Both the position numbers and the translations under genes were made by a program. From the NCBI GenBank assembly GCA_934658705.1, contig CAKUHP010000028.1:1-15784 (forward strand): a stretch of 15,784 nt of DNA. Direction: 5' to 3'. Positions within the stretch are counted from its first letter, which is position 1. Every line of letters starts with the position of its first letter. Shown one piece after another: positions 12,164-15,784 of the stretch. Below the pieces are notes generated by a model that saw nothing but the letters and a program-made list of their open reading frames with translations, searched no databases and had not been told where the DNA came from. The DNA comes from an uncultured Collinsella sp. (GTDB taxonomy: Bacteria > Actinomycetota > Coriobacteriia > Coriobacteriales > Coriobacteriaceae).

Positions 12164-15100
12164 ATGCAGGCAGATTCCGCTCAGCAGCAGGGCCTTTATC
12201 GCCCCGAATTCGACCACGATGCATGTGGCATCGGCGCGCTTGCCGATATCAACGGCGAGCGCCATCACCAGATTCTGGACGACGCGCTGTCCATTCTGGT
12301 CAACTTGGAGCACCGCGGCGGCACCGGACTCGAGAAGAACACCGGCGACGGCGCCGGCATCCTGTTCCAGGTTCCGCATCACTTTTTCCGCAAAGAGGCT
12401 CAAAAGTGCGGCCAGATTCTGCCGGCAGAGGGCGACTATGGCGTGGCCATGCTGTTCTTCCCGCAGGACGACAAGGGCGTAGAGGATGCCCGTCGCGTGT
12501 TTGAGGAGGGTTGCGCCGAGGCCGGCGTGCCACTGCTCTTTTGGCGCGAGGTGCCCGTCGACCCGCACGACCTGGGCGAGACGGCCCGCGCCTGCATGCC
12601 CACCATCCTGCAGGCCTTCCTGGGCCGACCCGACGACACGCCCGCCGGTGACGCCTTCGAGCGCCGCCTGTATGTGTGCCGCCGCACCATCGAGAAGAAG
12701 GCCGACGCCGAGTTCGCCCTGCGCGACAAGATCTTCTACGTGTGCTCCATGAGCTCGCGCACCATCGTGTACAAGGGCATGCTCGTCGCCACGCAGATGC
12801 GCCGCTTCTTCATCGACCTCAACGACGCCGCCGTCAAGACGGCCGTGGCGCTCGTTCACTCGCGCTACTCCACCAACACCACGCCCAGCTGGGAGCGCGC
12901 GCACCCCAACCGCTTTATCATCCACAACGGCGAGATCAACACCCTCAAGGGCAACGTCAACTGGATCCGCGCCCGCGAACCCAACCTGTACAGCCCCGTG
13001 CTGCAGCACGATCTTGAGCGCGTGATGCCCATCATCAACCGCGAGGGTTCCGACTCCGCGATTCTGGACAACGTGCTCGAGTTCCTGGTCATGAACGGTC
13101 GTCCGCTCACGCGCGCCGCATCCATGCTGCTGCCCGAGCCGTGGGACCACAACGACAGCCTGAGCGAGGAGCGCCGCGCCTACGACGCCTACCAGTCCAT
13201 GCTCATGGAGCCGTGGGACGGTCCGGCCGCCATCGCCTTTACCGACGGCCGCACCCTGGGCGCCGCCCTTGACCGTAACGGTCTGCGTCCGGCTCGCTAC
13301 TACGTGACGCGCGACGGCCGCTTTATGCTGGCGAGCGAGGTTGGCACCATCGAGGTGCGTCCCGAGAACATCCTGACGAGCGGCTGCCTGGGACCGGGCC
13401 AGATGCTCGAGGTCGACTTTGCCCGCGGCCGCGTGATCTACAACGACGAGCTGCGCGCCCGCTATGCCAAGGAAAAGCCCTACCGCGACTGGATCGCCGA
13501 GGAGACACTGACGGTCGACGCGCTCGACAAGCCCGCCGCGGCAACGCCGGCCGAGGACGCCGAGGTGCCCGCCGCCGTACGCATGGCAAAGCTCGGCTAT
13601 CACTGGGACGATGTCGATGAGGTCGTGCGCCCCATGGCCCAGCAGGGCAAGGCCCCGCTCGCGTCGATGGGCATCGATGCGCCGCTGGCCTGCCTGTCCA
13701 AGAAGACGCGCTCGTTCTACGACTACTTCTATCAGCTGTTCGCCCAGGTCACGAACCCGCCGATCGACGCCCTGCGCGAGCATATGGTCACTTCGACCAC
13801 GCTCTACCTGGGCAATCACGGCAACCTGCTCGAGGACTCCCGCGCCGCTTGCCAGCTGGTGCGTCTGGAGCGCCCACTGCTCAACGAGGAAGAGTTCGAC
13901 CGCATCTGCGCCATCGATCGCGTGGGCTTTAAGACCCGCCGCTTCCGTGCCGTGTATCGCCGCGACGCGGGCGAAGGCGCGCTGCAGGCCGCACTCAAGC
14001 AGCTTGCCGAGGACGTTGAGGCCGCGGTTCGCGATGGCGTGAACATCGTGGTGCTGAGCGACCGCGCTGCTGCGGGCGAGGTGCCCGTGCCGTCGCTGCT
14101 CGCCGTGGGCTGCGTTCACAACCACCTGATCCGCGCCGGCGTGCGCACCTTTGCCGACATCGTGGTGGAGTGCGGCGACGCCGTGTCCCCGCACGACTTC
14201 GCGGCGCTGGTGGGCTACTCCGCGAGCGGCATCTATCCGTACAACGCGCACGCGTGCATCCGTGATCTGGCGGCACGCGGCGACCTGGACGTGACGGCCG
14301 AGCAGGGCATCGACAACTACAACAAGGCCGCGACGGCGGGCATCGTCTCCATCATGTCCAAGATGGGCATCTCCACGGTGCAGAGCTACCACTCCGCGCA
14401 GATCTTCGAGGCCGTGGGCTTTACCGCGGAGTTCGTCAATGAGTACTTTGCCGGCACGGTGAGCCGCGTGGGAGGTATGGGTGTCGAGGACGTCGAGCGC
14501 GAGCAGAACGAGCGTTACGACGCCGCGCTCGCCATCCTTAAGAGCCCGGCACCTGAGCAGCTGCCCACGCTGGGCCTGACCAAGTGGCGCCCGCTCGGCG
14601 GCGAGGACCACCTTATCGACCCGCAGACCGTCTACCTGCTGCAGACTGCCTGCCGCGAGGACAGCTACGACACCTTTAAGGAGTACAGCGCCCGCCTGCA
14701 CCGTACCGGCCGTGCCGTGCGCCTGCGCGACCTGCTGGACTTTGACGACAGCGGCCGCACCCCGGTGCCGCTCGACGAGGTCGAGCCTGCGCTCAACATC
14801 GTCCGCCGCTTTAACACCGGCGCCATGTCGTACGGCTCCATCAGCAAGGAGGCGCACGAGTGCATGGCCATCGCCATGAACCGCCTGCACGGCCGCTCCA
14901 ACTCCGGCGAGGGCGGCGAGGATCCGCGTCGCGAGACCCCGCTGGCCAACGGCGACTCCAAGAACTCCGCGATCAAGCAGGTGGCAAGCGCGCGCTTTGG
15001 CGTGACGAGCCGCTACCTGTGCAGTGCCTTCGAGATCCAGATCAAGATGGCCCAGGGCGCCAAGCCCGGCGAGGGTGGTCACTTGCCCGGCAAGAAGGTC

Positions 15101-15784
15101 TACCCCTGGATTGCCGAGGTCCGTCAGTCCACGCCCGGCATCGGCCTGATCTCGCCTCCGCCGCACCACGACATCTACTCCATCGAGGACCTGGCCGAGC
15201 TCATCTTCGACCTTAAGAACGCCAACCCCGGCGCGCGCGTGTCGGTCAAGCTGGTCAGTGAGGCCGGCGTTGGCACCATCGCCACTGGCGTTGCCAAAGG
15301 TGCCGCCGACAAGATCTTGATCAGCGGCCACAACGGCGGCTCCGGTGCCGCGGCGCGCGATTCCATTTGGCACGCTGGCCTGCCGCTGGAGCTCGGTCTT
15401 GCCGAAGCTCAGCAGACGCTGCTGCAAAACGGCCTGCGCTCGCGCGTGGTGCTCGAGGCTGACGGCAAACTCATGGACGGCACCGATGTCGCCGTCGCAT
15501 GCCTGCTGGGCGCCGAGGAGTTTGGCTTTGCGACCATGCCGCTCATCTCCATGGGCTGCCTCATGCAGCGCGACTGCCAGCGGGACACCTGCCCGGCCGG
15601 CATCGCCACGCAGAACTGCCGTCTGCGTCACGGCTTCCGCGGCAAGCCCGAGCACGTTGAGCACTTTATGCTCTTTGTGGCCGAGCAGTTGCGCGAGGTC
15701 ATGGCGAGCCTGGGCTTCCGCACCATCGACGAGATGGTCGGCCATCCCGAGTGCCTGCGCCAGATCGAGGTGCCGGGCAACCGC
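12164..15784 (+). CDS. gltB: Glutamate synthase large subunit (partial, runs off the window)
   Basis: Makes glutamate from glutamine and 2-oxoglutarate; ammonia tunnels from the N-terminal glutaminase to the FMN site. 1207 codons are present and no stop is reached; the family is about 1500 residues, so the C-terminal glutamate-synthase domain is outside. Cys21 in DHDACGIGALAD is the class II amidotransferase nucleophile, implying removal of a 20-residue propeptide. LEHRGGTGLEKNTGDGAG follows at about 48-65. The FMN/synthase domain shows FNTGAMSYGSIS (883-894), GRSNSGEGGEDP (910-921) and GHNGGSG (1055-1061). Cys1132, Cys1138 and Cys1143 have the C-x5-C-x4-C spacing of the 3Fe-4S cluster. GGGGAGG (12151-12157) lies six bases before the ATG. 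gltD probably follows outside the window. The opposite strand is open for almost the same length, a composition artefact. Confidence 0.96.
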   Translation, partial: MQADSAQQQGLYRPEFDHDACGIGALADINGERHHQILDDALSILVNLEHRGGTGLEKNTGDGAGILFQVPHHFFRKEAQKCGQILPAEGDYGVAMLFFPQDDKGVEDARRVFEEGCAEAGVPLLFWREVPVDPHDLGETARACMPTILQAFLGRPDDTPAGDAFERRLYVCRRTIEKKADAEFALRDKIFYVCSMSSRTIVYKGMLVATQMRRFFIDLNDAAVKTAVALVHSRYSTNTTPSWERAHPNRFIIHNGEINTLKGNVNWIRAREPNLYSPVLQHDLERVMPIINREGSDSAILDNVLEFLVMNGRPLTRAASMLLPEPWDHNDSLSEERRAYDAYQSMLMEPWDGPAAIAFTDGRTLGAALDRNGLRPARYYVTRDGRFMLASEVGTIEVRPENILTSGCLGPGQMLEVDFARGRVIYNDELRARYAKEKPYRDWIAEETLTVDALDKPAAATPAEDAEVPAAVRMAKLGYHWDDVDEVVRPMAQQGKAPLASMGIDAPLACLSKKTRSFYDYFYQLFAQVTNPPIDALREHMVTSTTLYLGNHGNLLEDSRAACQLVRLERPLLNEEEFDRICAIDRVGFKTRRFRAVYRRDAGEGALQAALKQLAEDVEAAVRDGVNIVVLSDRAAAGEVPVPSLLAVGCVHNHLIRAGVRTFADIVVECGDAVSPHDFAALVGYSASGIYPYNAHACIRDLAARGDLDVTAEQGIDNYNKAATAGIVSIMSKMGISTVQSYHSAQIFEAVGFTAEFVNEYFAGTVSRVGGMGVEDVEREQNERYDAALAILKSPAPEQLPTLGLTKWRPLGGEDHLIDPQTVYLLQTACREDSYDTFKEYSARLHRTGRAVRLRDLLDFDDSGRTPVPLDEVEPALNIVRRFNTGAMSYGSISKEAHECMAIAMNRLHGRSNSGEGGEDPRRETPLANGDSKNSAIKQVASARFGVTSRYLCSAFEIQIKMAQGAKPGEGGHLPGKKVYPWIAEVRQSTPGIGLISPPPHHDIYSIEDLAELIFDLKNANPGARVSVKLVSEAGVGTIATGVAKGAADKILISGHNGGSGAAARDSIWHAGLPLELGLAEAQQTLLQNGLRSRVVLEADGKLMDGTDVAVACLLGAEEFGFATMPLISMGCLMQRDCQRDTCPAGIATQNCRLRHGFRGKPEHVEHFMLFVAEQLREVMASLGFRTIDEMVGHPECLRQIEVPGNR

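Noticed and set aside
12125..15745. Minus-strand open frame of 1206 codons opposite gltB
   Set aside because: It mirrors gltB almost end to end, is His/Arg/Val/Ala-rich with no family motifs, and arises because GC-rich third positions suppress stops on the opposite strand. The plus-strand gene has all catalytic motifs.

Overview
The window is high-GC bacterial chromosome whose gene content and order fit an anaerobic, gut-type actinobacterium of the Coriobacteriia; Collinsella is my best guess. The reasons are the actinobacterial ftsE-ftsX cell-division cluster, smpB and rnr, a rubredoxin/flavin-reductase pair typical of anaerobes, strong GC bias at third codon positions, and hairpin-rich intergenic DNA. 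The genus is inferred from general appearance, not from a database search. Nearly everything is housekeeping, and I see no phage, plasmid, CRISPR or defence locus.

Layout. Bases 1-64 may hold the last codons of an upstream gene, possibly prfB. ftsE (266-1486) and ftsX (1473-2393) overlap and encode the FtsEX divisome ABC system; this FtsE has an unusual disordered N-terminal extension of about 170 residues. rnr (2587-4722) encodes RNase R. A small serine recombinase (4894-5499) and an ArsC/Spx-like thioredoxin-fold protein (5607-5966) follow. Next come a three-unit array of 62-bp palindromic repeats and a short minus-strand gene (6191-6601) resembling half of a MarR-like regulator.

Two tRNA genes (Gln-CTG and Glu-CTC) share a promoter and a terminator. 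They are followed by a TPR-like gene overlapping smpB (7139-8516). A flavin reductase-like gene and a short rubredoxin (8723-9459) look like a split version of the fused protein Hrb. On the minus strand lie an Nramp Mn/Fe transporter (mntH) and the cofactor-dependent phosphoglycerate mutase gpmA. The window ends inside gltB, the large subunit of glutamate synthase (12164 onward, truncated by the window edge).

How the genes work together. RNase R and SmpB are linked in trans-translation and RNA quality control, although here they are separated by more than 3 kb. The flavin reductase and rubredoxin probably form an electron-transfer pair for oxygen or NO detoxification.

The most distinctive non-coding feature is that most intergenic gaps carry a long imperfect inverted repeat (27-78 bp). 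Their sequences differ from gap to gap, and one is a regular tandem array with compensatory base changes between copies. I consider these the best candidates for an undescribed element family.
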